A stretch of 64,000 nucleotides of DNA from contig DAOOJE010000007.1 of assembly GCA_035384965.1 (NCBI GenBank), forward strand, positions 1 through 64,000, in the 5' to 3' direction. Positions 18,991-25,806 of the stretch are shown one piece after another (the first letter of the stretch is position 1; every line of letters begins with the position of its first letter). The notes beneath the pieces are model-generated. The model ran no database searches. It was not told the DNA's origin and saw nothing but the letters and a program-made list of their open reading frames with translations. Source of the stretch: JAAYVZ01 sp035384965. Lineage in GTDB: Bacteria > Acidobacteriota > Thermoanaerobaculia > Thermoanaerobaculales > Thermoanaerobaculaceae. The translations under genes and the position numbers were made by a program.

Positions 18991-19748
18991 CGCATGGCGC
19001 CTCGGGCCGCGGCCAGCGCTCCGCCGAAGGCGAGCACGAGGATGAGGACGGCACACAGGCAGCACAGCAGGATGGGCGTCAGGATGGCGCCCGCTGCCTT
19101 GACCCGCGTCGTGCGGTGGGCGACGGCGAGACCGATGACCTGCAGGACGATGCCCCACACGGCTCCGACCAGCCCGCCGCAAATCGGCAGGACCTGGAGG
19201 ATCTGGACCGTGCTCGCGTAGCACAGGACGCGCACGGTGGCCCCGAACCCCGAGCTGGCGCCGCCGTAGAGCAGGAGAAAGAGGTGGTAGATGGCGGCGC
19301 CCACGAACAAGGCGATGAGCACGAGCAGCGGCGCGACCACCATGACGCCGACGTTGAACAGGGGGTTCGAGCCGAAGTCGGGACCCTCGGGCATGTGCGG
19401 GAGAAGCTTGTACATCGCACCGCCCATCACGATGTTGTAGACCTGCCCGGCGATCGTCCCCAGCCAGCCGAAGATGATCGCGTACAGGATCGGGCGGCCG
19501 AGCTCGCCGCCGAGCTGCATGCGCTCGAAGGCGGCGGTGGGCTCGGTGAAGAACAGCTTGGCGGTCTCGTACAGCCCTTCCAGAAACGGGTAGCCGGGCT
19601 GCTCCCACGGCAGGAGGGGAGGGCCGCCGGCCGGCGGCGGGATCACGCCGCCCGGCTCGATGGGAGGGGGCGGAGGAGGCGGGGTGTAGGCCGGATTGAG
19701 GCCGGAGGGCGACGGCGGTTCGGGGGGCAGCGGAGGGTTCGAAGCCAT
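18987..19748 (-). CDS. Yip1-family multi-pass membrane protein
   Basis: The 253-aa protein starts with a Pro-rich cytosolic region (residues 1-50 with a run of prolines). It then has YPFLEGLYETAKLFFTEPTAAFERM, the usual Yip1 lead-in to the membrane part, and five predicted helices (for example GVMVVAPLLVLIALFVGAAI and LTPILLCCLCAVLILVLAFG). Its function in bacteria is not established. It leads a two-gene unit with DUF2752. GGAG lies 8-11 nt before the ATG at 19748, and a TACAAT -10 lies 27 bp upstream. Confidence 0.75.
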   Translation of the reverse strand: MASNPPLPPEPPSPSGLNPAYTPPPPPPPIEPGGVIPPPAGGPPLLPWEQPGYPFLEGLYETAKLFFTEPTAAFERMQLGGELGRPILYAIIFGWLGTIAGQVYNIVMGGAMYKLLPHMPEGPDFGSNPLFNVGVMVVAPLLVLIALFVGAAIYHLFLLLYGGASSGFGATVRVLCYASTVQILQVLPICGGLVGAVWGIVLQVIGLAVAHRTTRVKAAGAILTPILLCCLCAVLILVLAFGGALAAARGAMR

Positions 19749-19775
19749 CTCGTCACTCCTTTGACTTCAACCGCC

Positions 19776-19781
19776 ATTGTA
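19776..19781 (-). promoter_or_regulatory. -10 element of the Yip1/DUF2752 unit
   Basis: On the minus strand TACAATGGCGGTT occurs about 27 nt before the ATG at 19748. The identical 13-mer precedes the kinase gene at 32925. TACAAT is a good -10, but no convincing -35 is visible. Confidence 0.45.
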
Positions 19782-19856
19782 GCTTGCTGTAGGCCATCCG
19801 CCTGTCGCGTTGGCCTCGGTCCGACACCCGTGCCCCAACGGCCGGGGCGAGGGAGC

Positions 19857-21239
19857 CTACTTCGTCGCCTTCTCCGCGCCCTTGCCCGCGTACGGCCGCC
19901 GCGTCGCCAGCAGCGAGTCGGCGAGCAGGGCGAGCGCCTTGTCGGCGTCCTCCCGCGTGAGGTCGAGGTACGGGCGGAAGCGGATCGACCGCTCGCCGCA
20001 CGGCAACAGCAGCAAGGCGCGCTCGCGAGCCGCGACCACGAGCTCGTTGCGCTGCGCGCTGTCGGGAAGGTCGAAGGCGATCATCAGCCCGCGGCCGCGG
20101 ACCTGCGAGATCAGCTCCGGGAACTCGGCCGCCAGGCCGTGCAGGCCATCTTGCAGGTGCTGCCCCATGGTGCGGGCGTTGGCCACCAGGTCATCGTCGT
20201 GGATGACCTCGAGGATGCGGGTCGCCCGCACCATGTCGGTGAGGTTGCCTCCCCACGTCGAGTTGATGCGCGAGGAGACCCGGAACACGTTGTCGGGCAC
20301 CTCGTCGATGCGGGCGTTGGAGCACATGCCGCCCACCTGCACCTTTTTGCCGAAGCAGAAGAGGTCGGGCTCCACGCCGAGCCCCTGCCAGGCCCACATG
20401 GTGCCGGTGAGCCCGAGGCCGGTCTGCACCTCGTCGAAGATGAGCAGGAAGTCGTGGCGGTCGGCCAGCTCGCGAAGGCGGCGCAGGAACTCCGGGCGGA
20501 AGTGATGGTCGCCGCCCTCGGCCTGGATCGGCTCGATGATCAGGCAGGCGATGTCGTCACCGTGGCGCGCCACGGCGGCCTCGATTTCGGCCACCGCGCG
20601 GGCCTCGGCGTCGGCCACCTCGGCGAGGTGCTGCTCGAGGGGGAAGATGATCTTCGGGTTCGAGATGCGCGGCCAGTCGAACTTGGGGAAGAGGGCGTAC
20701 TTGCGAGGGTCCGCGGTGTTGGTCAGCGAGAGCGTGTAGCCGGTGCGGCCGTGGAACGCCTGGCGGAAATGGATGACCTTGCTGCCGAACTCGCCCTTCA
20801 GCCCCTTCGCCTGGTTGCGCCGGACCTTCCAGTCGAACGCCGCCTTGAGCGCGTTCTCGACGCCCAGGGCGCCGCCCTCGATGACGAACATGCGGCGGTT
20901 GTGGGAGTCGGGTACGGCGAGCCGGGCGAAGGTGGATATGAACTCGGCGAAGAAGCAGGTGTAGAGGTCCGAGTTGGCCGGTTTGTGCAGCGCGGCGGCC
21001 AGCAGCCGCTCCCGGTACGCGGGATCCGCGAAGGCCGGGTGGTTCCAGCCCAGCGCCTGCGACGCGAAGTTGGAAAAGAGGTCGAAGTAGGCCTTGCCGT
21101 CGCGCGAGTCGACGAGGTACGACCCGTGCGAGCGTTCGAGGTCGGGGACGATGTGGAAGCCGTCAACCAGCATGTGCTGGCCCAGCACCTCGTGGACCTG
21201 ATCGGGGGCGATGCGACACGGACCCATACCGTTTGCCAT
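19857..21239 (-). CDS. lat: L-lysine 6-aminotransferase (class III PLP enzyme)
   Basis: This 460-aa protein reads as Lat over its whole length. It has the N-terminal LVDGFHIVPDLERSHGSYLV, substrate-site IEGGALGVENALKAAFDWK, FHGRTGYTLSLTNT, the PLP Asp in LLIFDEVQTGLGLTG, and the PLP-lysine region FCFGKKVQVGGM (Lys298/299). Lat moves the epsilon-amino group of lysine to 2-oxoglutarate, giving aminoadipate semialdehyde. Its 2-oxoglutarate and glutamate link suits a lysine-degradation role, but no partner dehydrogenase is in the window. Good spacing to an AAAAGGAG before ATG 21239. It follows infC by 40 bp. Confidence 0.9.
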   Translation of the reverse strand: MANGMGPCRIAPDQVHEVLGQHMLVDGFHIVPDLERSHGSYLVDSRDGKAYFDLFSNFASQALGWNHPAFADPAYRERLLAAALHKPANSDLYTCFFAEFISTFARLAVPDSHNRRMFVIEGGALGVENALKAAFDWKVRRNQAKGLKGEFGSKVIHFRQAFHGRTGYTLSLTNTADPRKYALFPKFDWPRISNPKIIFPLEQHLAEVADAEARAVAEIEAAVARHGDDIACLIIEPIQAEGGDHHFRPEFLRRLRELADRHDFLLIFDEVQTGLGLTGTMWAWQGLGVEPDLFCFGKKVQVGGMCSNARIDEVPDNVFRVSSRINSTWGGNLTDMVRATRILEVIHDDDLVANARTMGQHLQDGLHGLAAEFPELISQVRGRGLMIAFDLPDSAQRNELVVAARERALLLLPCGERSIRFRPYLDLTREDADKALALLADSLLATRRPYAGKGAEKATK

Positions 21240-21279
21240 TTCGACGCTCCTTTTGACGTGCCGGGGGGAAGCCCGGAAG

Positions 21280-21810
21280 CTAAGCGCTTCTGCGTTGCGG
21301 GGCGAGGACCATCGTGAGGTCGCGCCCCTCGAGGGCCCCGACGTCCCGCTCCAGCCGCACGAGGTCCGCCAGCTCCTGCTTGATGCGCTCCATGACCTCG
21401 TAGCCGTTCTCGGGGCGTCGCATCTCTCGGCGGCGGAACATGATCGTGACCTTCACATGCTTGCCTTGCTCGAGGAACTTGCGGACCAGCCCGAGCTTGG
21501 TCTGGAAATCGTGGTCCGCCACGCCAGGGCGGAATTTGATCTCCTTGACCTCGATCTGGTGCTCCTTGCGCCGCGCGACCCGAGCCTTCTTTTCCTGCTC
21601 GTAGCGGTACTTGCCCCAGTCCATGATCTTGCAGACGATGGGGCGGGCCGTGGGGGCGACCTCGACGAGGTCGAGCCCGCGGGACCGGGCGAGAGCCAGT
21701 GCTTCCTCGACGGGGACGATGCCGACCTGGGTGCCGTCGGCATCGACGAGACGGACCGGCGAAAGCCGTATCATCTCGTTGATTCGTGTTCGATCGCGCT
21801 CGTCAGCGAT
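21280..21810 (-). CDS. infC: Translation initiation factor IF-3, probably started at AUC
   Basis: The 176-aa protein shows the IF-3 N-domain (RINEMIRLSPVRLVDADG, GLDLVEVAPTARPIVCKIMD) and C-domain (KEHQIEVKEIKFRPGVADHD, RREMRRPENGYEVMERI). Starting at ATG 21774 would cut off the conserved N-terminal RINE segment. The frame extends exactly 12 codons further to ATC (21810-21808), with AGGAGG 6 nt before it (complement of 21817-21822). An in-frame TAA lies two codons upstream of ATC, and no ATG/GTG/TTG occurs between. Rare AUU/AUC starts are the known basis of IF-3 autoregulation. rpmI and rplT do not follow. Confidence 0.88.
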   Translation of the reverse strand: MADERDRTRINEMIRLSPVRLVDADGTQVGIVPVEEALALARSRGLDLVEVAPTARPIVCKIMDWGKYRYEQEKKARVARRKEHQIEVKEIKFRPGVADHDFQTKLGLVRKFLEQGKHVKVTIMFRRREMRRPENGYEVMERIKQELADLVRLERDVGALEGRDLTMVLAPQRRSA

Positions 21811-21816
21811 GGCTTA

Positions 21817-21822
21817 CCTCCT
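21817..21822 (-). promoter_or_regulatory. Shine-Dalgarno that fixes the infC AUC start
   Basis: AGGAGG on the minus strand is 6 nt upstream of ATC at 21810. Such a consensus site has no other start codon to serve until 42 nt further. Confidence 0.75.
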
Positions 21823-21876
21823 GCAGGGGCGGCCTCTGTCACCCCGCACGTCCCAGCCTCGGCGCAGGACCCGTCG

Positions 21877-21885
21877 AGTATAGCA
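21877..21885 (-). promoter_or_regulatory. Extended -10 promoter of infC
   Basis: The minus strand reads TGCTATACT, a perfect extended -10 (TGn plus TATACT), about 66 nt upstream of the AUC start. A -35 is not obvious, as is common with extended -10 sites. Confidence 0.5.
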
Positions 21886-21915
21886 AAGGAGCGGGGATGC
21901 AAGACCCTCCCTCCC

Positions 21916-22016
21916 GCCCGGCGAAGGTCGAAGGTCTAAGGCAAAGGGCAAAGGGACACGGCGAGCGACGCTCCTCAGGCGGGCGGGCACGTTCGACCTT
22001 CGACCTTCGCCCGGGC
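21916..22016. repeat. Inverted heptamer-repeat element between infC and fmt (family B)
   Basis: The left part is five 7-nt units (GAAGGTC, GAAGGTC, TAAGGCA, AAGGGCA, AAGGGAC; 21923-21957). The right part is TTCGACC, TTCGACC, TTCGCCC (21992-22012). The outer 21-22 nt at 21916-21936 and 21995-22016 are inverted repeats identical apart from one extra C. It fills most of the divergent infC/fmt spacer. Confidence 0.7.
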
Positions 22017-22049
22017 GATCGGGGGGAAGTCGGGGAGCGGGCGGTGGGT

Positions 22050-22055
22050 TAGACT
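22050..22055 (+). promoter_or_regulatory. -10 element of fmt, leaderless arrangement
   Basis: TAGACT ends 6 nt before the fmt ATG at 22062, with no Shine-Dalgarno between, implying transcription starts at the ATG. No clear -35 is visible. Confidence 0.45.
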
Positions 22056-22061
22056 CGGGCG

Positions 22062-22997
22062 ATGAGAGTGGCCTTTTTCGGGACCCCCGAGTTCGCCCTG
22101 CCATCCCTGGAAGCGCTGTTGGCGGCGGGGTTCGAGATTCCGCTCGTGGTGTCGCGAGCCGACCGGCCGGCCGGCCGCCACCTCGAACTGACCCGGCCGC
22201 CCGTCGCCGTCGCCGCCGAGCGCCTGGGGATTGCGGTGGCGCAGCCCGAGAAGCTCGGTGTGGACGAGTTCTACCGTCCGTTCGTGGAGCTCCGCCCGGA
22301 CGCCGCGGCAGTGGTGGCGTTCGGGCGCCTCATCACGCCTCGGGTGCTGGGTGTGCCGCGCCTGGGGTTCGTCAACGTGCATCCGTCGTTGCTGCCGAGG
22401 CATCGCGGGCCGACACCGATCGAAACGGCGATCCTGGCCGGTGACCCGTTCACCGGGGTGACCACGATGCAGCTCGACGAGGGGCTCGACACGGGACCGA
22501 TCCTGCTGCAGCGACGGGTGCCGATCGGGCCGCGCGAGCGGACGGCCACGCTCGAACCGCTCCTGGCGCGGGTCGGCGCCGAGCTGCTCGTCGAGACGCT
22601 GCGGGCTCTGGCGGCCGGCTCGCTCCGGCCGCGACCGCAAGACGAGCGAGAGGCGACCGTGACGGTCAAACTGGAGCGCAAGATGGGGCGGATCGACTGG
22701 ACGCTCCCGGCCGAGGAACTCGACCGCCGGTGCCGGGCGTTCGATCCCTTTCCCGGCCTGTACTGCAACTTCCGCGGGGCGAGGGTGAAGGTTCACGACC
22801 TCCGGCCGGGCGAGCCGGTCGCCGGCGGCGAGGAGCCCGGCACGGTCCTCGGGGTCTCGCCCGCCGGCATCGCCGTGAGGTGCGGAGGCGGCACGGTGGC
22901 GATGCTCGGAGAGCTGCAGCGGGAAGGGAAGCGCCGGCTGCCGGCCGACGCCTTCATTCTCGGGGAACGGGTGGCCCGGGGTGAGCGGTTCGGCTGA
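22062..22997 (+). CDS. fmt: Methionyl-tRNA formyltransferase
   Basis: In this 311-aa protein the formyltransferase N-domain begins at once (MRVAFFGTPEFALPSLEALL). It has the 10-formyl-THF/catalytic motif FVNVHPSLLPRHRGPTP and LDEGLDTGPILLQ, followed by the OB-like C-domain (MGRIDWTLPAEELDRRCRAF). It formylates initiator Met-tRNA. It overlaps rsmB by 17 bp. Confidence 0.95.
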   Translation: MRVAFFGTPEFALPSLEALLAAGFEIPLVVSRADRPAGRHLELTRPPVAVAAERLGIAVAQPEKLGVDEFYRPFVELRPDAAAVVAFGRLITPRVLGVPRLGFVNVHPSLLPRHRGPTPIETAILAGDPFTGVTTMQLDEGLDTGPILLQRRVPIGPRERTATLEPLLARVGAELLVETLRALAAGSLRPRPQDEREATVTVKLERKMGRIDWTLPAEELDRRCRAFDPFPGLYCNFRGARVKVHDLRPGEPVAGGEEPGTVLGVSPAGIAVRCGGGTVAMLGELQREGKRRLPADAFILGERVARGERFG

Positions 22998-24258
22998 CCC
23001 GCGCCGGCGCGCCGCCTCGGCTGACCCGCGCCGGCGCGCCGCCGAGGTGCTGGCGCGCGTGGACGCCACCGGGTCGCACGCCGCCCGTCTGCTGGGCGAC
23101 GCGTCGCCCCTCGCGCGCGAGCTGGTCCTCGGCACGCTGCGCTGGCAACGCACGCTCGATCACCTGCTGGCGCCGTGCCTGCGCCGGCCGCTGCCGTCGC
23201 TGGACCCCCTCGTGCGCGCCGTCCTGCGGTTCGCGCTGTACGAGGCCCGGCGCCTGTCCACGCCGCCGGCGGTGGCGGTGGCGGAGGCGGTGCGGGTCGC
23301 GAAGGCGGTGTGCCAGCCGGCAGCGGGGCTCGTCAACGCCGTGCTGCGGCGGGCCGTGCAGGCACCGTGGCCGGATGCCGCGGACCGCTCCCTGCCGGCA
23401 GGACTGCGTTTTTCCCATCCGGACTGGCTGGTGGAGCGCTGGCGGGAGCTGCTCGGCGAGCCGCTGCTCGAGGCCGCGCTGGCCGCCGGCCAGGCGCCGG
23501 CGCCGATGTGCGTGCTGGCCTCGGAAGAAAGCGAAAGACGCCTGCGCGCCGCCGGGTGCGAGCTGGCGGCTCATCCGTGGTCGCCGCTGGTGCGCGTCGT
23601 GACCGCCAACGCGGCGGCCGCCGCCCGGGTGGTGGCGGAGGGGGGGGCGTACGCGATCGACCCCACGGCGGCGCTCGTGGCGGCCCTGGTTCCGTGCCGG
23701 CCGGGGGCGCGAGTGGCGGACCTCGCGGCCGCCCCCGGCGGCAAGCTGCTGGCGCTCACCCGTTCGGCGGCCCCACGGCTGCTGTTGGCGGCGGACAGGC
23801 ATCCGGGCCGCGTCGGGCTGCTGCGCCGGAACCTGAGCGCCCACGGCGTGACTGCCGCGCTGCTCGTGGCCGACGCCGCGAACCCGCCGCTGCGGGCCGC
23901 GAGCTGGGAGGTCGTGATCGTGGATGCCCCGTGCTCGGGGACCGGTACGCTGCGGCGGCACCCCGAAATCCGGTGGCGGCTGCGTCCCGAGGACCTCCCG
24001 CGGCTGGCGGCCGCCGGACGCCGCATCCTCGCCGGGGCAGCTCGGCTGGTGGCGCCGGGCGGGTTCCTGCTGTACGCCACCTGCTCGCTCGAGCCCGAGG
24101 AGAACGAGCAGGTCGTGGCCGGTCTCCCGTTCGAGGCGGTGGCGCCGACGCTCCCTTCGAACCTGAACTTCGTCGAGCGACCGGGTGGAGGCGTGGTGAT
24201 TCCGCCTTCGGCCGACGGAGACGGTTTCACGGTGCACCTCTTCGCGCGGCCGGCTTGA
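22981..24258 (+). CDS. rsmB: 16S rRNA (cytosine-C5) methyltransferase RsmB
   Basis: The 425-aa protein joins an N-terminal NusB-like domain (SHAARLLGDASPLARELVLG, LDPLVRAVLRFALYE) to a C-terminal SAM-methyltransferase. The latter has the SAM site ADLAAAPGGKLLAL, catalytic DAPCSGTGTLRRHPEIRWR and YATCSLEPEENEQ, the two-Cys arrangement of m5C enzymes. GTG 22981 is used because it precedes a direct duplication (22991-23044) lying at the very N-terminus and overlaps fmt. The usual target is C967 of 16S rRNA. Confidence 0.92.
   Translation: MSGSADPRRRAASADPRRRAAEVLARVDATGSHAARLLGDASPLARELVLGTLRWQRTLDHLLAPCLRRPLPSLDPLVRAVLRFALYEARRLSTPPAVAVAEAVRVAKAVCQPAAGLVNAVLRRAVQAPWPDAADRSLPAGLRFSHPDWLVERWRELLGEPLLEAALAAGQAPAPMCVLASEESERRLRAAGCELAAHPWSPLVRVVTANAAAAARVVAEGGAYAIDPTAALVAALVPCRPGARVADLAAAPGGKLLALTRSAAPRLLLAADRHPGRVGLLRRNLSAHGVTAALLVADAANPPLRAASWEVVIVDAPCSGTGTLRRHPEIRWRLRPEDLPRLAAAGRRILAGAARLVAPGGFLLYATCSLEPEENEQVVAGLPFEAVAPTLPSNLNFVERPGGGVVIPPSADGDGFTVHLFARPA
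22991..23044 (+). repeat. 27-bp tandem duplication spanning the fmt stop and rsmB start
   Basis: Two copies of a 27-bp unit (starting CGGCTGACCCGCGCC; 22991-23017 and 23018-23044) differ only in the last base. In rsmB they encode two copies of SADPRRRAA. The first copy contains the fmt TGA. Confidence 0.9.
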
Positions 24259-24304
24259 ACAGCTCCCGACGGCCGTGTAAGGTGAGGGCGATCGGAGGAG
24301 CGGG

Positions 24305-24592
24305 ATGCCTGGAAAGATGGAGCTGGTAGAGCGCATCGCCTTCGAGACCGGCCTGCCCAAGGCGCACGCCGCGCGGGCCATCGAGGTGATGGTGGACGCC
24401 CTCGTGGACTGGCTGGCCCTGGGCGACCGGGTGGTGATCCCCGGCCTCGGCAGCTTCTACGCCTCCGAGCGCCCCGCCCGTGAGGTCCGCAGCCCGCGCA
24501 CCGGCGAGACCATCCGCGTCGCGGCTTCGCGCACGGTGCGGTTCCGGCCCGGCAAGGAGCTCAAGGACGCGGTCAAGCCCCTCGCGCGCTGA
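24305..24592 (+). CDS. HU/IHF-family DNA-binding protein
   Basis: This 95-aa protein has the HU helical dimerisation part (MELVERIAFETGLPKAHAA). It also has the conserved beta-arm entry VVIPGLGSFYASERPAR with RSPRTGETI, and the C-terminal FRPGKELKDAV. The second glycine-phenylalanine segment and arm are intact, so DNA bending is expected. GGAGGAG stands 5-7 nt before the ATG. Confidence 0.9.
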   Translation: MPGKMELVERIAFETGLPKAHAARAIEVMVDALVDWLALGDRVVIPGLGSFYASERPAREVRSPRTGETIRVAASRTVRFRPGKELKDAVKPLAR

Positions 24593-24645
24593 GCGCGATC
24601 GGGAACCGCGGCTGCGCACTCGTGGTTGAGGGGTGAAGGGCACGC

Positions 24646-25029
24646 GTGCACGAGCTGTCGATCGCCCAGTCGATTCTCGAGAGCACCAGGGCAGCACTGG
24701 CGCCCTACCCGGGGGCACGGGCGGAACGGGTGCGGGTCGCGGTGGGGGAGCTCACCGCCATCGAGCCGGATCTTCTGCGCTTCGCCTGGGAGGCACTGGT
24801 CGACGGCACCCCGGAGGCGGGGTGTGTGCTCGACGTGGAATGGCGGCCCGCGAGGCAAAGCTGCCCCGCCTGCGGCGCTCCCCAGGAGAGGCCGGAGGGG
24901 GGGTGGCTCGCGGTTTGCGAGGAGTGCGGCGGGGCGCTGCGGGTCGAGGGCGGGCAGGAGCTGGACCTGATGCAGGTGAGCTTCACGGTGCCGGACGAGG
25001 GGGAGGGTTCTCGTGACACAGACTCTTGA
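24646..25029 (+). CDS. hypA: Hydrogenase nickel-insertion protein HypA
   Basis: The 127-aa protein starts MHELSIAQSIL, giving the nickel ligands Met1/His2/Glu3. The zinc loop has Cys73, Cys76, Cys91 and Cys94 (CPAC...CEEC). It delivers Ni to the [NiFe]-hydrogenase large subunit with HypB. The GTG at 24646 is fixed by the requirement that MHE be N-terminal, with AAGGG 5 nt upstream. It overlaps hypB by 17 bp. Confidence 0.94.
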   Translation: MHELSIAQSILESTRAALAPYPGARAERVRVAVGELTAIEPDLLRFAWEALVDGTPEAGCVLDVEWRPARQSCPACGAPQERPEGGWLAVCEECGGALRVEGGQELDLMQVSFTVPDEGEGSRDTDS

Positions 25030-25684
25030 CGCCCGCCAGAGGGTGCTGGCGGCCAACGAACAGGCGGCTCGCGAGCTGCGCGAGAGCTTTGCGGCGGCTG
25101 GGACGCTGGTGGTCAACCTCATCTCGTCGCCGGGATCGGGCAAGACGACGCTGCTCGAGGCCAGCGCGCGGGCGCTGCGCGAGCGGTTCAGGCTCGGGTG
25201 CATCGAGGGCGACATCGCCACCGAGCGCGACGCCGACCGCCTGCGCGCGCTGGGGATCCCGGCGCACCAGATCCTCACCGGCGGTGCATGCCACCTCGAC
25301 GCCAGACAAGTGCGCAGCGCGCTCGATCAGGCGCTCTTTCTGCCCCTCGACATCCTCTTCATCGAGAACGTCGGGAACCTCATCTGCCCGACCTCCTACG
25401 ACTTGGGCGAGGACTTCAAGGTGGTGCTCCTCTCGGTGGCCGAGGGCGACGACAAGCCGTTCAAATACCCGGCCATCTTCGCCCGCGCGGCCGTGGCTGT
25501 GGTGACCAAGGCCGACCTGCTGCCCTACACGAGCTTCGATCTTGAGGCCGTGCGCCGGCAGGTGACGACGCTCAACCCGGACAGTGTGTTCATCGTGACG
25601 TCCTCCCGCACCGGCGAGGGGGTCGAAGCGTGGTGTCGGCTGATCGAGGACCGCCTGGCCCGCAAGCGGGGCGGGTCGGCCTGA
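25013..25684 (+). CDS. hypB: Hydrogenase maturation GTPase HypB
   Basis: In this 223-aa protein the G1 loop is SSPGSGKTTLLE, the nickel/zinc site is GGACHLDA, IENVGNLICPTSYDLGE is the switch region, and VTKADLLPY is the G4-type motif. The N-terminal CxxCGC site and His-rich tail of some HypB proteins are absent, so nickel storage is not expected. The GTG at 25013 has GGGGGAGGG upstream within hypA. Confidence 0.95.
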   Translation: MTQTLDARQRVLAANEQAARELRESFAAAGTLVVNLISSPGSGKTTLLEASARALRERFRLGCIEGDIATERDADRLRALGIPAHQILTGGACHLDARQVRSALDQALFLPLDILFIENVGNLICPTSYDLGEDFKVVLLSVAEGDDKPFKYPAIFARAAVAVVTKADLLPYTSFDLEAVRRQVTTLNPDSVFIVTSSRTGEGVEAWCRLIEDRLARKRGGSA

Positions 25685-25698
25685 GCCGGCCCAACGAA

Positions 25699-25806
25699 AT
25701 GAGCGAGAGAAAACGGCATGCCGTGACCTGTCCGTGCTGGATTGGGGGACCGGACCCCGGGAGACGGACCCCGGGTTGCGGTTCGGGAGAGTGGGGGGAG
25801 CCGTGA
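25699..25806 (+). CDS. Possible 35-aa upstream ORF coupled to hypF
   Basis: ATG 25699 opens a 35-codon frame (MSERKRHAVTCPCW at the N-terminus) whose TGA (25804-25806) overlaps the hypF GTG start as GTGA. No Shine-Dalgarno precedes it and no family is recognised. It could be a leader that couples translation to hypF, or chance. Confidence 0.2.
   Translation: MSERKRHAVTCPCWIGGPDPGRRTPGCGSGEWGEP

Noticed and set aside
25752..25780. Repeated GGACCCCGGG before hypF as an operator
   Set aside because: Only two copies in GC-rich sequence, with no protein partner or symmetry beyond the CCCGGG palindrome.
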